Part shown: positions 25,994-35,269 of the stretch, in pieces
Layout: the number at the start of each line of letters is the position of its first letter
Position numbering within the stretch: the stretch's first letter is position 1
NCBI RefSeq assembly: GCF_051388915.1
Contig: NZ_JBPKBH010000013.1
Span: 1 to 64,000, forward strand
Length of the DNA stretch: 64,000 nucleotides
Direction of reading: 5' to 3'
Source: Yinghuangia sp051388915
GTDB taxonomy: Bacteria; Actinomycetota; Actinomycetes; Streptomycetales; Streptomycetaceae
Notes under the pieces: model-generated
Seen by the model: the letters and a program-made list of their open reading frames with translations, nothing else
Told to the model about the DNA's origin: nothing
Databases searched by the model: none
Translations under genes and position numbers: made by a program

Positions 25994-27688
25994 ATGGATG
26001 CTGTGACTCAGGTTCCGTTGCCGGTGAATGAGCCGGTTCGTTCGTATGCGCCGGGGAGTGGGGAGCGGGCGCGGGTCGAGGGGGAGTTGAGGCGTCAGGC
26101 GGGGGAGCGGGTGGAGCTGACGCAGACGATCGGCGGGATGCAGTCGGTCGGGGGCGGGGAGCGGGTGGAGGTGGTGCAGCCGCACCGGCACGGTTCCGCG
26201 GTGGGGTGGTTCGGGTCCGCGACGCAGGAGGACGCGCGGGCCGCGGTGGCGGCGGCGAAGGCGGCGGCGCCGGGCTGGCAGGCGCTGTCCTTCGACGACC
26301 GTGCGGCGGTGTTGTTGCGGGCGGCGGACCTGTTGGCGGGGCCGTGGCGGGAGCGGCTTGCGGCGGCGACGATGCTGGGCCAGTCGAAGACGGTGCAGCA
26401 GGCGGAGATCGACTGTCCGTGTGAGCTGGTGGACTTCTGGCGGTTCAACGTGCATTTCGCGCGGGAGATCCTGGCGGAGCAGCCGATCTCGTCGCCGGGG
26501 GTATGGAACCGCCTGGACCATCGTCCCTTGGACGGGTTCGTGTACGCGGTGACACCGTTCAACTTCTCGGCGATCGCGGGGAACCTGCCCACCGCACCGG
26601 TGCTGATGGGCAACACGGTGGTGTGGAAGCCCTCCCCGACGCAGACCCTGGCGGCGTGGCATGTGATGCGGTTGCTGGAGGAGGCGGGGTTGCCGCCGGG
26701 GGTGGTGAACATGCTGCCCGGCGACGGCGTCGCGGTGTCCGAGGTGGTGCTTGCCGACCGGGACTTCGCGGGGCTGCACTTCACCGGGTCGACGCCCACC
26801 TTCCAGAAGCTCTGGTCGACGATCGGGGCGAACCTGTCGGGGTACCGGGCGTATCCGCGGATCGTGGGGGAGACCGGCGGCAAGGACTTCGTTGTCGTGC
26901 ACCCCTCCGCGGATGCGGCCGCGGTGCGGACGGCGTTGGTGCGGGGGGCGTTCGAGTACCAGGGACAGAAGTGTTCGGCGGCGTCGCGGGCGTATGTGCC
27001 GCGGTCGTTGTGGGAGGACGGTCTGCGGGACGAGTTGGTGGCGGATGTGGAGTCGCTGACGATGGGCGACGTCGCCGACTTCTCCAACTTCATGGGGGCG
27101 GTGATCGACGCGCGGTCGTTCGCGAAGAACAAGGCCGCGATCGACCGGGCCAAGGCCACGCCGGGCATCGACATCCTGGCCGGGGGCACGTACGACGACA
27201 GCGAGGGCTACTTCGTGCGGCCCACCCTGCTGGTGTGCGACGACCCGGCCGACGAGGTGTTCACGACGGAGTATTTCGGGCCGATTCTGGCCGTGTTCGT
27301 CTACGACGACGCGGACTGGTCGCGAATGCTCGCCCAGATGGAGTCCGTCGCGGCGTACGCCCTGACCGGTTCGGTGATGGCGCGGGACCGGGCGGCGGTG
27401 GCGGAGGCGTCGCGGGTGTTGCGTTTCGCGGCGGGGAACTTCTATGTGAACGACAAGCCGACGGGTGCGGTGGTGGGCCAGCAACCCTTCGGCGGCAGCC
27501 GGGGCTCGGGCACCAACGACAAAGCGGGCTCGAAGCAGAACCTGATGCGGTGGACCAGCACCCGTGCGATCAAGGAGACCCTCGTCCCACCCACCGACTA
27601 CCACTACCCCTACATGGAAAAGGGCGTGATGGGCCAGGTCTCCCAGTTCGCCAACGACATGAAGGACGCCTTCAAAGGCTTCGGATGA
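25994..27688 (+). CDS. pruA: L-glutamate gamma-semialdehyde (1-pyrroline-5-carboxylate) dehydrogenase
   Basis: A 564-residue aldehyde dehydrogenase that oxidises glutamate semialdehyde to glutamate, the second step of proline catabolism. Motifs: TPFNFSAIAGNLPTAPVLMGNTVVWKPSPTQ (cofactor region), FTGSTPTFQKLW, VGETGGKDFVVVHPSA (Glu base), EYQGQKCSAASRAYVP (catalytic Cys) and PFGGSRGSGTNDKAGS. No proline dehydrogenase gene is adjacent. The 5' two-thirds uses more GGG and TTG codons than neighbouring genes. No good ribosome binding site precedes ATG 25994. Confidence 0.95.
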   Translation: MDAVTQVPLPVNEPVRSYAPGSGERARVEGELRRQAGERVELTQTIGGMQSVGGGERVEVVQPHRHGSAVGWFGSATQEDARAAVAAAKAAAPGWQALSFDDRAAVLLRAADLLAGPWRERLAAATMLGQSKTVQQAEIDCPCELVDFWRFNVHFAREILAEQPISSPGVWNRLDHRPLDGFVYAVTPFNFSAIAGNLPTAPVLMGNTVVWKPSPTQTLAAWHVMRLLEEAGLPPGVVNMLPGDGVAVSEVVLADRDFAGLHFTGSTPTFQKLWSTIGANLSGYRAYPRIVGETGGKDFVVVHPSADAAAVRTALVRGAFEYQGQKCSAASRAYVPRSLWEDGLRDELVADVESLTMGDVADFSNFMGAVIDARSFAKNKAAIDRAKATPGIDILAGGTYDDSEGYFVRPTLLVCDDPADEVFTTEYFGPILAVFVYDDADWSRMLAQMESVAAYALTGSVMARDRAAVAEASRVLRFAAGNFYVNDKPTGAVVGQQPFGGSRGSGTNDKAGSKQNLMRWTSTRAIKETLVPPTDYHYPYMEKGVMGQVSQFANDMKDAFKGFG

Positions 27689-27714
27689 CCAGGTGCACGC
27701 GTGGGCGGCCCGAG

Positions 27715-28281
27715 TCAGCCGACCGGCGCCTTGCTGCGCAGCACCTGGATGAACTCCCGCATCCAGCCCGGGTGGTCGACCCAGGTACGGCCGGAGACAA
27801 GGGTGCCGTCCACCACGGCCTCGCCGTCGACGAAGGTGCCGCCGGCGGCGCGGACGTCCGGGGCGATGGCCGGATAGGCGGACGTACGCCTGCCGTCCAG
27901 GACCCCGGCCGCGGCGGCGATGAGGGGGCCGTGGCACAGGTGCGCGACCGGCTTGTCGTTTTCGAAGAAGTGGCGCACCAGGCGCTGGACGACCGGGTTG
28001 TTGCGGATGTACTCGGGCGCGCGGCCGCCCGGGACGACCAGGGCCACGTAGTTCTCCGGGCGCACCTCGACGAAGGCGAAGTCGGCCGGCCAGGTGTAGC
28101 CGGGCTTCTCGGTGAAGGTGTCGAAGCCGTCCACGAAGTCGTGTACGACGAACTGGAGTTTCTTGCGTGAGGGCGCCGCGATGTGCACGTCGTACCCCTC
28201 CTCGCGCAACCGCTGGTAGGGGTACAGCACCTCCAGCGACTCCGCCGCGTCTCCGGTGATGATCAGGACCCTGTGTGCCAT
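27715..28281 (-). CDS. DJ-1/PfpI family protein
   Basis: A 188-residue class I glutamine-amidotransferase-like protein. The core has VLIITGDAAESLEVLYPYQRL, VVPGGRAPEYIRNNPVVQRLV and the nucleophile elbow VAHLCHGPLIAAAA with the reactive Cys near residue 115. Family members act as cysteine proteases, glyoxalase/deglycase-like enzymes or stress chaperones; which applies here is not evident. ATG 28281 has GGGAGG 8 nt upstream. Convergent with pruA, with only 26 nt between stops. Confidence 0.9.
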   Translation of the reverse strand: MAHRVLIITGDAAESLEVLYPYQRLREEGYDVHIAAPSRKKLQFVVHDFVDGFDTFTEKPGYTWPADFAFVEVRPENYVALVVPGGRAPEYIRNNPVVQRLVRHFFENDKPVAHLCHGPLIAAAAGVLDGRRTSAYPAIAPDVRAAGGTFVDGEAVVDGTLVSGRTWVDHPGWMREFIQVLRSKAPVG

Positions 28282-28560
28282 GGCGACCGCCTCCCCGAGC
28301 GACGCACCGTTCCGGTACGTCTGTCCGCCGTACGTCCGCTTCCGTCCACGGTGCCCCGCCGTCCGCGAATCGGCAATGGGCTACCGGTCGTGGACAGGGG
28401 GTGACGGGAGCGGAATCCTGCAATACGTTCGGCACGAGTACGACATGTGCGTGTGCTGGGCTGTGCGCACCGCGGCACGACGACCAAACGGACCACCGCA
28501 CACACCACACGACAGACCACCGACGACAGGCCCGAGACGGCCGGAAGTGAGGGGGACGAC

Positions 28561-28833
28561 GTGATCAAGCGCGCCAGGGACAACGGCTCGACGCGGATCA
28601 CCTTCTGCCTACCCGTGGACGACCCGGCCGGCCGGGTGAGCGTCGTGGGCGACTTCAACGGTTGGGAGCCGGGACGCCACACCCTCGTGCGGCGCAGCAA
28701 CGGCACCCGCTCGGTGGCCGTCACGCTGGCGCCCGGCTCGACCGTCCGCTTCCGCTACCTCGCGGAGAACGGCGTCTGGTTCGACGACGAATCGGCCGAA
28801 CACGACGGTCAAAACGGCATCGTCACGGTCTGA
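28561..28833 (+). CDS. Stand-alone CBM48 / isoamylase early-set domain protein
   Basis: A 90-residue protein consisting of one CBM48 domain: ITFCLPVDDPAGRVSVVGDFNGWEPGRHTL, then VTLAPGSTVRFRYLAENGVWFDDESAEHDGQNGIVTV. The VGDFNGW glycogen-binding signature is intact. In larger enzymes this domain precedes glycogen branching or debranching modules; here it is alone, as is common in streptomycetes. GTG 28561 has GGGGG 5 nt upstream. It may bind alpha-glucan or act as a regulatory subunit; no glycogen gene is nearby. Confidence 0.85.
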   Translation: MIKRARDNGSTRITFCLPVDDPAGRVSVVGDFNGWEPGRHTLVRRSNGTRSVAVTLAPGSTVRFRYLAENGVWFDDESAEHDGQNGIVTV

Positions 28834-29014
28834 CCGCTGCGCCCGGCGTTGTCCATTTGACGCAGTGTCGGCGCGTCGGGTGGATTGCTGACAGGTTGTG
28901 CCCCATGCCGGACCCGGGGCCCCGGTACCGCCGCGGCACGGCGCGGGTAGCCTGGCGGGCGTGGGTGGCCCTCGACCCGCAACGCACGTGTGTACGTAGG
29001 CACCGCGGTCGCGC

Positions 29015-29038
29015 CGCCGGGACAAGGGTGTCCCGGCG
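29015..29038 (+). promoter_or_regulatory. Perfect hairpin in the leader of the NAD-glutamate dehydrogenase gene
   Basis: CGCCGGGACA / TGTCCCGGCG with an AGGG tetraloop, 142 nt before the start codon. A TAGCCT -10-like box at 28949-28954 would place it in a 5' leader of about 220 nt. It could be an attenuator or stabilising stem; no known riboswitch fits. Confidence 0.45.
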
Positions 29039-29179
29039 TCCGGAACCGGTCGGCAAAGACGCCGTCCGGGAACCGCCGTGGCGCTGCGCCACGTCGCTGC
29101 CGTTCGGGGACACTCGCAAATCAGGAGACACACGCAGTAGTCGGTCACGCAACGGCGCGCGACAGGGAGCATCGGCATC

Positions 29180-32100
29180 ATGCAGAGCAAGCTGGACGAG
29201 GCGAAAGCGAATCTGCTGGCCCGGGCGGCGGAGAAGGCCCGGCAGGCATCGTCACAGCACGGAGGCGGCGACGGCCCCGGTCACATCGACCTGGACGTGC
29301 TGCTTCGCCGCTACTACCGGCACACCGCCCCCGACGACCTGGTGGAACGGGACCCGGTCGACGTGTACGGGGCGGCCATCTCGCACTGCCGACTGGCGGC
29401 GTCCCGCCCGCAGGGCACGGCGAAGGTGCGGGTTTACACCCCGACCGTCGAGGAGAACGGCTGGTCGTCCGGCCACACCGTCATCGAGATCGTCACCGAC
29501 GACATGTCGTTCCTCGTGGACTCGGTGACCAACGAACTCTCCCGCCAGGACCGGGCGATCCACGTCGTGATCCACCCGCAACTGGTGGTCCGGCGCGACA
29601 TCACCGGCAACCTCACCGAGATCCTGGACACCTCCGACGCCTCCGTGGTCCCCGACGACGCGGTGGTCGAGTCGTGGATGCACGTGGAGATCGACCGGGA
29701 GAGCGACCGCGAGGACATCCGCGCCATCGAGAGCGGCCTCAAGCAGGTCATGGACGACGTGCGCGAGGCGGTCGAGGACTGGACCAAGATGCGCGAGACC
29801 GCGATGCGGCTCGCGGACGAACTGGCCGACGAGCCCCCCGCGCTGCCCAGCGAGGAGATCGGCGAGGCCTGGGAGCTGCTGCGCTGGCTCGCCGAGGACC
29901 ACTTCACCTTCCTCGGCTACCGCGAGTACGACCTGGTCGTCGAGGACGGCGAGGACAACCTGCGCGCGGTGCCCGGCACCGGCCTCGGCCTGCTGCGCCC
30001 CGACCAGGATCTGTCGAACGCGTTCAGCCGCCTCTCGCCGGAAGCCCGGGCCAAGGCCCGCGAGAAGAAGCTGCTGATTCTGACCAAGGCCAACTCGCGC
30101 TCCACCGTGCACCGGCCGTCGTACCTCGACTACATCGGCGTCAAGAAGTTCGACGCGGACGGCAACGTGGTCGGCGAGCGGCGCTTTCTCGGCCTGTTCG
30201 GGTCGTCCATCTACACCGAGAGCGTCACGCGCATCCCGGTGGTGCGCCGCAAGGTGCAGCAGGTGCTGGAGATGGCCGGGTTCCCGCCGGCCAGCCACGA
30301 CGGCCGCGACCTGCTCCAGATCCTGGAGACGTACCCGCGCGACGACCTCTTCCAGATCCAGGTGCCGGAGCTGTACGACATCGGCATCTCGGTCCTGTAC
30401 CTGCAAGAGCGCCGCCGCCTGCGGCTGTTCCTGCGCAAGGACGAGTACGGCCGCTTCCACTCGGCCCTCGTCTACCTGCCGCGCGACCGCTACACCACCG
30501 AGATCCGCCTCAAGATGCAGGACATCCTGCTGCGCGAGCTCGGCGGCTCGGTCATCGACTACACCGCCCGCAACACCGAGTCGGTGCTGGCCCGGCTGCA
30601 CTTCACGGTCCGGGTGCCGCGCGGCTCGACGCTGGGCGACCCGGACGTCGAGCACATCGAGCGGCTGCTGTCCGCGGCGACCCGCTCGTGGGCCGACGAC
30701 TTCGCCGAGGCGCTGGTCGCCGAGTGCGGCGAGGAGCCGGCCGCCGAGCTGTCGCGGGCGTACGCGAACGCCTTCAACGAGGGCTACAAGGCCGACTTCA
30801 CCCCGCGCACCGCCGTCGCCGACCTGCGCCGCATCGAGGCGCTGGACCCGGGGGACACCGGCGCGGACTTCACCCTGAACCTCTACCAGCCGATAGGAGC
30901 GCTGCCGGGCGAGCGGCGCTTCAAGATCTACCGCACCGGCGGCCCGCTGTCGCTGTCCGACGTGCTGCCGATCCTCCAGCGCATGGGCATCGAGGTCGTC
31001 GACGAGCGGCCGTACGAGCTGCGCCGCAGCGACGGCCGCATCGCGTGGGTGTACGACTTCGGCCTGCGCCACGACCCGACGCTGGAGGCGGGCGACGACG
31101 TCAAGCTCCTCTTCCAGGAGGCGTTCGCCGCCGTTTGGACCGGCAAGGCCGAGTCCGACGGATTCAACGCCCTGGTGCTGCGCGCCGGGCTGACCTGGCG
31201 CCAGGCCATGGTGCTGCGCGCGTACGCCAAGTACATGCGGCAGGCCGGCTCGACCTTCAGCCAGGACTACATCGAGGACGCCCTCGTCGGCAACGTGCAC
31301 ATCGCGCGCCTGCTGGTGAACCTCTTCGAGGCCCGCTTCTCGCCCGGCCACCAGGCCGCGGGCACCGAGCTGGTGGACGGCATGGTGGAGGAGCTGGAGG
31401 GCGCCCTCGACCAGGTCGCGAGCCTGGACGAGGACCGCATCCTGCGCTCCTTCGTGTCGATGGTCGGCGCCACGCTCCGCACGAACTTCTTCCAGCGGCG
31501 CAGTGACGGGGAGGCGCACGACTACATCTCGCTGAAGTTCGACCCGCATCGGATCCCCGACCTCCCGGCACCGCGCCCGAAGTTCGAGATCTACGTGTAC
31601 TCGCCGCGCGTCGAGGGCGTGCACCTGCGCTTCGGCGCGGTCGCGCGCGGCGGCCTGCGCTGGTCGGACCGGCGCGAGGACTTCCGCACCGAGGTTCTGG
31701 GCCTGGTCAAGGCGCAGATGGTGAAGAACACCGTCATCGTGCCGGTCGGCGCGAAGGGCGGGTTCGTCTGCAAGCACCTGCCCGACCCGCAGGCCAACCG
31801 CGAGGCGTGGCTCGCCGAGGGCGTGGCCTGCTACCGGACGTTCATCTCCGGGCTGCTGGACATCACCGACAACCTGGTGGCCGGCGCGGTCGTGCCGCCG
31901 ACGGACGTGGTGCGGCACGACGGCGACGACACCTACCTGGTGGTCGCGGCCGACAAGGGCACCGCGACGTTCTCGGACATCGCCAACGAGGTGGCCGGGG
32001 CGTACGGCTTCTGGCTGGGCGACGCCTTCGCGTCGGGCGGCTCGGCCGGGTACGACCACAAGGGCATGGGCATCACGGCGCGCGGCGCGTGGGAGTCGGT

Positions 32101-34060
32101 CAAGCGGCACTTCCGCGAACTGGGCCACGACACGCAGACCGAGGACTTCACGGTCGTCGGCATCGGCGACATGTCCGGCGACGTGTTCGGCAACGGCATG
32201 CTGCTGTCCGAGCACATCAGGCTGGTGGCGGCGTTCGACCACCGGCACATCTTCCTGGACCCGGAGCCGGACGCGGCCGTCTCGTACGCCGAGCGCCGCC
32301 GCCTGTTCGACCTGCCGCGCAGCTCGTGGGCGGACTACAACCCCGACCTGATCTCGGCCGGCGGCGGCGTGTTCCCGCGTACCGCCAAGTCGGTGCAGAT
32401 CACCAAGCAGGTGCGCGAACGCCTGGGCCTGGCCGACTCGGTGACGCGCCTTGCGCCGTCCGAGCTGATGAAGGCGATCCTCCAGGCGCCCGTCGACCTG
32501 TTCTGGAACGGCGGCATCGGCACGTACATCAAGGCGGCGTCGGAGTCGAACGCGGACGTGGGCGACAAGTCCAACGACGCGATCCGGGTGGACGGCGGCG
32601 CGCTGCGCGTCAAGGTGGTCGGCGAGGGCGGCAACCTGGGCTGCACGCAGCTCGGGCGCGTGGAGTTCGCGCTGGCCGGCGGCCGGATCAACACCGACGC
32701 CATCGACAACTCGGCGGGTGTGGACACCTCGGACCACGAGGTCAACATCAAGATCCTGCTGAACCAGGTGGTCTCGGCCGGGGACATGACCGGCAAGCAG
32801 CGCAACACGCTGCTGGCCGAGATGACGGACGAGGTCGGCCGCCTGGTCCTGGAGAACAACTACGACCAGAACTACGCGCTGGCCAACGCGGTCGCCCAGG
32901 CCCCGCAACTGCTGCACGTGCACATGCGGTACCTGCGCAAGATGGTGCGCGACGGGCAGCTGGACCGCGACATCGAGTTCCTGCCGAGCGACCGGCAGTT
33001 GCGCGACCGCCAGCAGGCGGGCGGCGGGCTGACGCAGCCGGAGCTGGCGGTGCTGCTGGCGTACACGAAGATCGTGCTCGCCCAGGAGCTGCTGGCCTCC
33101 GATCTGCCGGACGAGGACTACCTGCGCGGCGAGCTGCACCGGTACTTCCCGACCGCGCTGCAAGAGCGCTTCGGCGCGCAGGTCGACGCACATGCGCTGC
33201 GCCGCGAGATCATCACGACGCGCGTGGTCAACGACCTGGTGAACCTGGCCGGCATCTCGTTCATGTTCCGCATGCGCGAGGAGTCGGGGGCGTCCGCGGA
33301 CGAGGTGGCCCGCGCGCACCTGGCGGCGCGTCAGATCTTCGGCGCGGACGATGTTCTGGACCGCATCAAGGCGCTGGACAACAAGATCCCGGCGTCGGTG
33401 CAGACCCGCATGCGGCTGCACATCCGCCGCCTGGTCGAACGGTCGACGCGCTGGATGCTCAGCAACCGGCGCGAGATCGACATCGCGGCGCAGATCGCGT
33501 TCTTCTCGGAGGGCGTCGCGGACGTCGCGGCGCACCTGCCCAAGCTGCTGCGCGGCAGCGATCTGGAGTGGATGGACGGCCTGTACCAGCAATTCACCGA
33601 GGCCGGGGTGCCGCACGAGCTGGCGACGGTGGTGGCCGGGTTCTCGTCGGCGTACGCGGCCCTGGACATCGTCGAGGTGTCCCGCGACTCCGGGCACGGC
33701 GTCATCGAGGTCGCCGAGGTGTACTTCGACCTGGTCGACCGCCTGCCCATCGCGATGATGCTGGACCGCATCATCGAGCTGCCGCGCGACGACCGCTGGA
33801 AGTCGATGGCCCGGGCGTCGCTGCGCGAGGACCTGTACGCGGCGCAGGCCGGACTCACCTTCGACGTGCTGTCGTCGGGCGGGCCGGAGGACACGCCGGA
33901 GCTGCGGTTCAAGGCGTGGGAGGAGCGGAACGCGTCGGTGATCAACCGGGCGCGGACGACGCTGGAGGAGTTGCAGGAGGCGGAGACGTACGACCTGGCG
34001 ACGCTGTCGGTCGCCATGCGGGTCATCCGGACTCTGCTGCGCAGCGGGAGCATGAACTGA
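29180..34060 (+). CDS. gdhB: NAD-specific glutamate dehydrogenase, large (180-kDa) type
   Basis: 1626 residues, the normal size of the L_180 class first described in Streptomyces clavuligerus. Reaction: L-glutamate + NAD+ to 2-oxoglutarate + NH4+ + NADH. An N-terminal ACT-like regulatory region (VIEIVTDDMSFLVDSVTNEL) is followed by the catalytic core near residues 800-1050 (FGAVARGGLRWSDRREDFR, MVKNTVIVPVGAKGGFVCK, VVGIGDMSGDVFGNGMLLS, KVVGEGGNLGCTQLGRVEF). A long helical C-terminal domain completes it. GGAG lies 10 nt before ATG 29180. The long open frame on the opposite strand is a codon-bias shadow. A terminator hairpin follows the stop. Confidence 0.97.
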   Translation: MQSKLDEAKANLLARAAEKARQASSQHGGGDGPGHIDLDVLLRRYYRHTAPDDLVERDPVDVYGAAISHCRLAASRPQGTAKVRVYTPTVEENGWSSGHTVIEIVTDDMSFLVDSVTNELSRQDRAIHVVIHPQLVVRRDITGNLTEILDTSDASVVPDDAVVESWMHVEIDRESDREDIRAIESGLKQVMDDVREAVEDWTKMRETAMRLADELADEPPALPSEEIGEAWELLRWLAEDHFTFLGYREYDLVVEDGEDNLRAVPGTGLGLLRPDQDLSNAFSRLSPEARAKAREKKLLILTKANSRSTVHRPSYLDYIGVKKFDADGNVVGERRFLGLFGSSIYTESVTRIPVVRRKVQQVLEMAGFPPASHDGRDLLQILETYPRDDLFQIQVPELYDIGISVLYLQERRRLRLFLRKDEYGRFHSALVYLPRDRYTTEIRLKMQDILLRELGGSVIDYTARNTESVLARLHFTVRVPRGSTLGDPDVEHIERLLSAATRSWADDFAEALVAECGEEPAAELSRAYANAFNEGYKADFTPRTAVADLRRIEALDPGDTGADFTLNLYQPIGALPGERRFKIYRTGGPLSLSDVLPILQRMGIEVVDERPYELRRSDGRIAWVYDFGLRHDPTLEAGDDVKLLFQEAFAAVWTGKAESDGFNALVLRAGLTWRQAMVLRAYAKYMRQAGSTFSQDYIEDALVGNVHIARLLVNLFEARFSPGHQAAGTELVDGMVEELEGALDQVASLDEDRILRSFVSMVGATLRTNFFQRRSDGEAHDYISLKFDPHRIPDLPAPRPKFEIYVYSPRVEGVHLRFGAVARGGLRWSDRREDFRTEVLGLVKAQMVKNTVIVPVGAKGGFVCKHLPDPQANREAWLAEGVACYRTFISGLLDITDNLVAGAVVPPTDVVRHDGDDTYLVVAADKGTATFSDIANEVAGAYGFWLGDAFASGGSAGYDHKGMGITARGAWESVKRHFRELGHDTQTEDFTVVGIGDMSGDVFGNGMLLSEHIRLVAAFDHRHIFLDPEPDAAVSYAERRRLFDLPRSSWADYNPDLISAGGGVFPRTAKSVQITKQVRERLGLADSVTRLAPSELMKAILQAPVDLFWNGGIGTYIKAASESNADVGDKSNDAIRVDGGALRVKVVGEGGNLGCTQLGRVEFALAGGRINTDAIDNSAGVDTSDHEVNIKILLNQVVSAGDMTGKQRNTLLAEMTDEVGRLVLENNYDQNYALANAVAQAPQLLHVHMRYLRKMVRDGQLDRDIEFLPSDRQLRDRQQAGGGLTQPELAVLLAYTKIVLAQELLASDLPDEDYLRGELHRYFPTALQERFGAQVDAHALRREIITTRVVNDLVNLAGISFMFRMREESGASADEVARAHLAARQIFGADDVLDRIKALDNKIPASVQTRMRLHIRRLVERSTRWMLSNRREIDIAAQIAFFSEGVADVAAHLPKLLRGSDLEWMDGLYQQFTEAGVPHELATVVAGFSSAYAALDIVEVSRDSGHGVIEVAEVYFDLVDRLPIAMMLDRIIELPRDDRWKSMARASLREDLYAAQAGLTFDVLSSGGPEDTPELRFKAWEERNASVINRARTTLEELQEAETYDLATLSVAMRVIRTLLRSGSMN

Positions 34061-34117
34061 GCTGACGGAGTGTCAAGTACGGCCTGAACCGGGCGGTTCG
34101 GGCGGGCTTGGGCTTGT

Positions 34118-34154
34118 GCGGGGCCACAGGGAGGTGTTCTCCTTGCGGCCCCGC
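34118..34154 (+). terminator. Terminator after the glutamate dehydrogenase gene
   Basis: A 16-bp stem with two mismatches (GCGGGGCCACAGGGAG against CTCCTTGCGGCCCCGC) and a 5-nt loop, 57 nt after the stop codon. Confidence 0.75.
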
Positions 34155-34268
34155 CGGCGTTTCCGGCCGGTCATCTCTTGATGAACGCGGGTCAATAGTC
34201 GAAGGTGGGCGTCCGTACGTCCGCACACGTCCCGCTCGCCCGCCGCCGTTCGTGTCTCGGAGGCCCAG

Positions 34269-35222
34269 ATGCACGAACGACCGGAACCGGACGAGGTCGA
34301 ACCGACTCCGTATCTGCCGGCTTGGCTGGACGGGACTCCTGCTTATGGGCGGGAGTATCGGCTTGACCAGGAGTCTGGGCATGGTCAGGCGCAGGGCAAC
34401 GCATATGAGCAGGGCTCACATGGGGCGGACTCATATGGGCAGGGCTCGTATGGGCAGGGCTCATTTGGGCAGGACTCATTTGGGCGGGGCGGCTATGGGC
34501 AGGGCCCATATGGGCACGCCGATTATGGGTCGGCTGCATATGGGCAGGGCTCATACCAGCCGGGCTCGTACGGGCCGGGCTCGTACGGGCAGTCGACTTA
34601 TGGGCAGCCTGTCCCAGGGCAGGCGTCCGATCACGGATCGCAGTACGGCGCGCAGTACGAGGCGTACTACGACTCACCGCAATATGGACCGGGGGACTTC
34701 GACGACGGGCCTGCGCCGGAGTACCAGTCGCGGCCACCGTCGGGGCAGCAGTACTACCCGCGACGTCCGGTGCGCGACGAGCAGCCGTCGGCGGCCCTGG
34801 TCCCGCGTCCGGCCGAGTCGGGGGTCGAGAGGCAGTCCGACGCGGCGCTCGCCCCTACGCGTCGGGAGATCCGCGAGGTTCGCGGACGCCGGGGGCTCGG
34901 GCGGCCGGTGCGCGTGCTGCTGGTGTTCGCGGTCGTCGCCTGTCTCGGCGTGTTCGGCTACTGGGGCTGGACGCTGTACGAGGGCGAGCCCGCGGGCGTC
35001 CGCGAGGGCAGTTGCATCGCCGCGCTGGGCGGAGCCGACGTCAAGCCCCTGAACTGCACGGACGCCCGCGCCAAATACACCGTGCTGGAGGTCTTCAAGG
35101 GCGCGTCGGACCCGACGACCTGCGCCGTCGTGCTGGGCGCCACGGACCCGATGGTGGTGCACCGGGACGGGCGTACCGATGTCTGGTGCGTGGCGCCCAA
35201 TGCACGGGCCGGGAACGGATGA
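34269..35222 (+). CDS. Membrane protein with FUS-like Tyr/Gly/Gln repeat domain and extracytoplasmic Cys domain
   Basis: A 317-residue protein, topology inferred. The cytoplasmic N terminus (about residues 40-160) consists of (G/S)Y(G/S)Q-type units such as SYGQGSYGQGSFGQDSFG and SYGPGSYGQSTYGQP, with Tyr or Phe every five residues. A basic juxtamembrane segment (RREIREVRGRRGLGRP) and one TM (VRVLLVFAVVACLGVFGYWGW) follow. The roughly 75-residue outer domain has three cysteines (EGSCIAALGG, LNCTDA, TTCAVV) and ends WCVAPN, resembling LppU-type domains. ATG 34269. Isolated gene between a terminator and a convergent gene. No enzymatic motif. The repeats resemble prion-like phase-separating domains. 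Confidence 0.85.
   Translation: MHERPEPDEVEPTPYLPAWLDGTPAYGREYRLDQESGHGQAQGNAYEQGSHGADSYGQGSYGQGSFGQDSFGRGGYGQGPYGHADYGSAAYGQGSYQPGSYGPGSYGQSTYGQPVPGQASDHGSQYGAQYEAYYDSPQYGPGDFDDGPAPEYQSRPPSGQQYYPRRPVRDEQPSAALVPRPAESGVERQSDAALAPTRREIREVRGRRGLGRPVRVLLVFAVVACLGVFGYWGWTLYEGEPAGVREGSCIAALGGADVKPLNCTDARAKYTVLEVFKGASDPTTCAVVLGATDPMVVHRDGRTDVWCVAPNARAGNG
34395..34620. repeat. 15-bp coding tandem repeat (YGQGS units)
   Basis: About 15 degenerate copies of TATGGGCAGGGCTCA, each encoding five residues. They keep ATA/TAT-rich bases unusual for this genome, including Tyr TAT codons. Confidence 0.85.
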
Positions 35223-35269
35223 TGACGCTGCGTCATATCTGCGTGCGCGGCATGTGTGCAACGCGTGCG

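Noticed and set aside
29252..33697. A 1481-codon open frame on the minus strand inside the glutamate dehydrogenase gene
   Set aside because: Antisense to a clear 1626-residue enzyme; it is an artefact of G/C-rich third positions, with no motif or ribosome binding site. Similar shadows lie opposite secA, murA, pruA and the FtsK-like gene.
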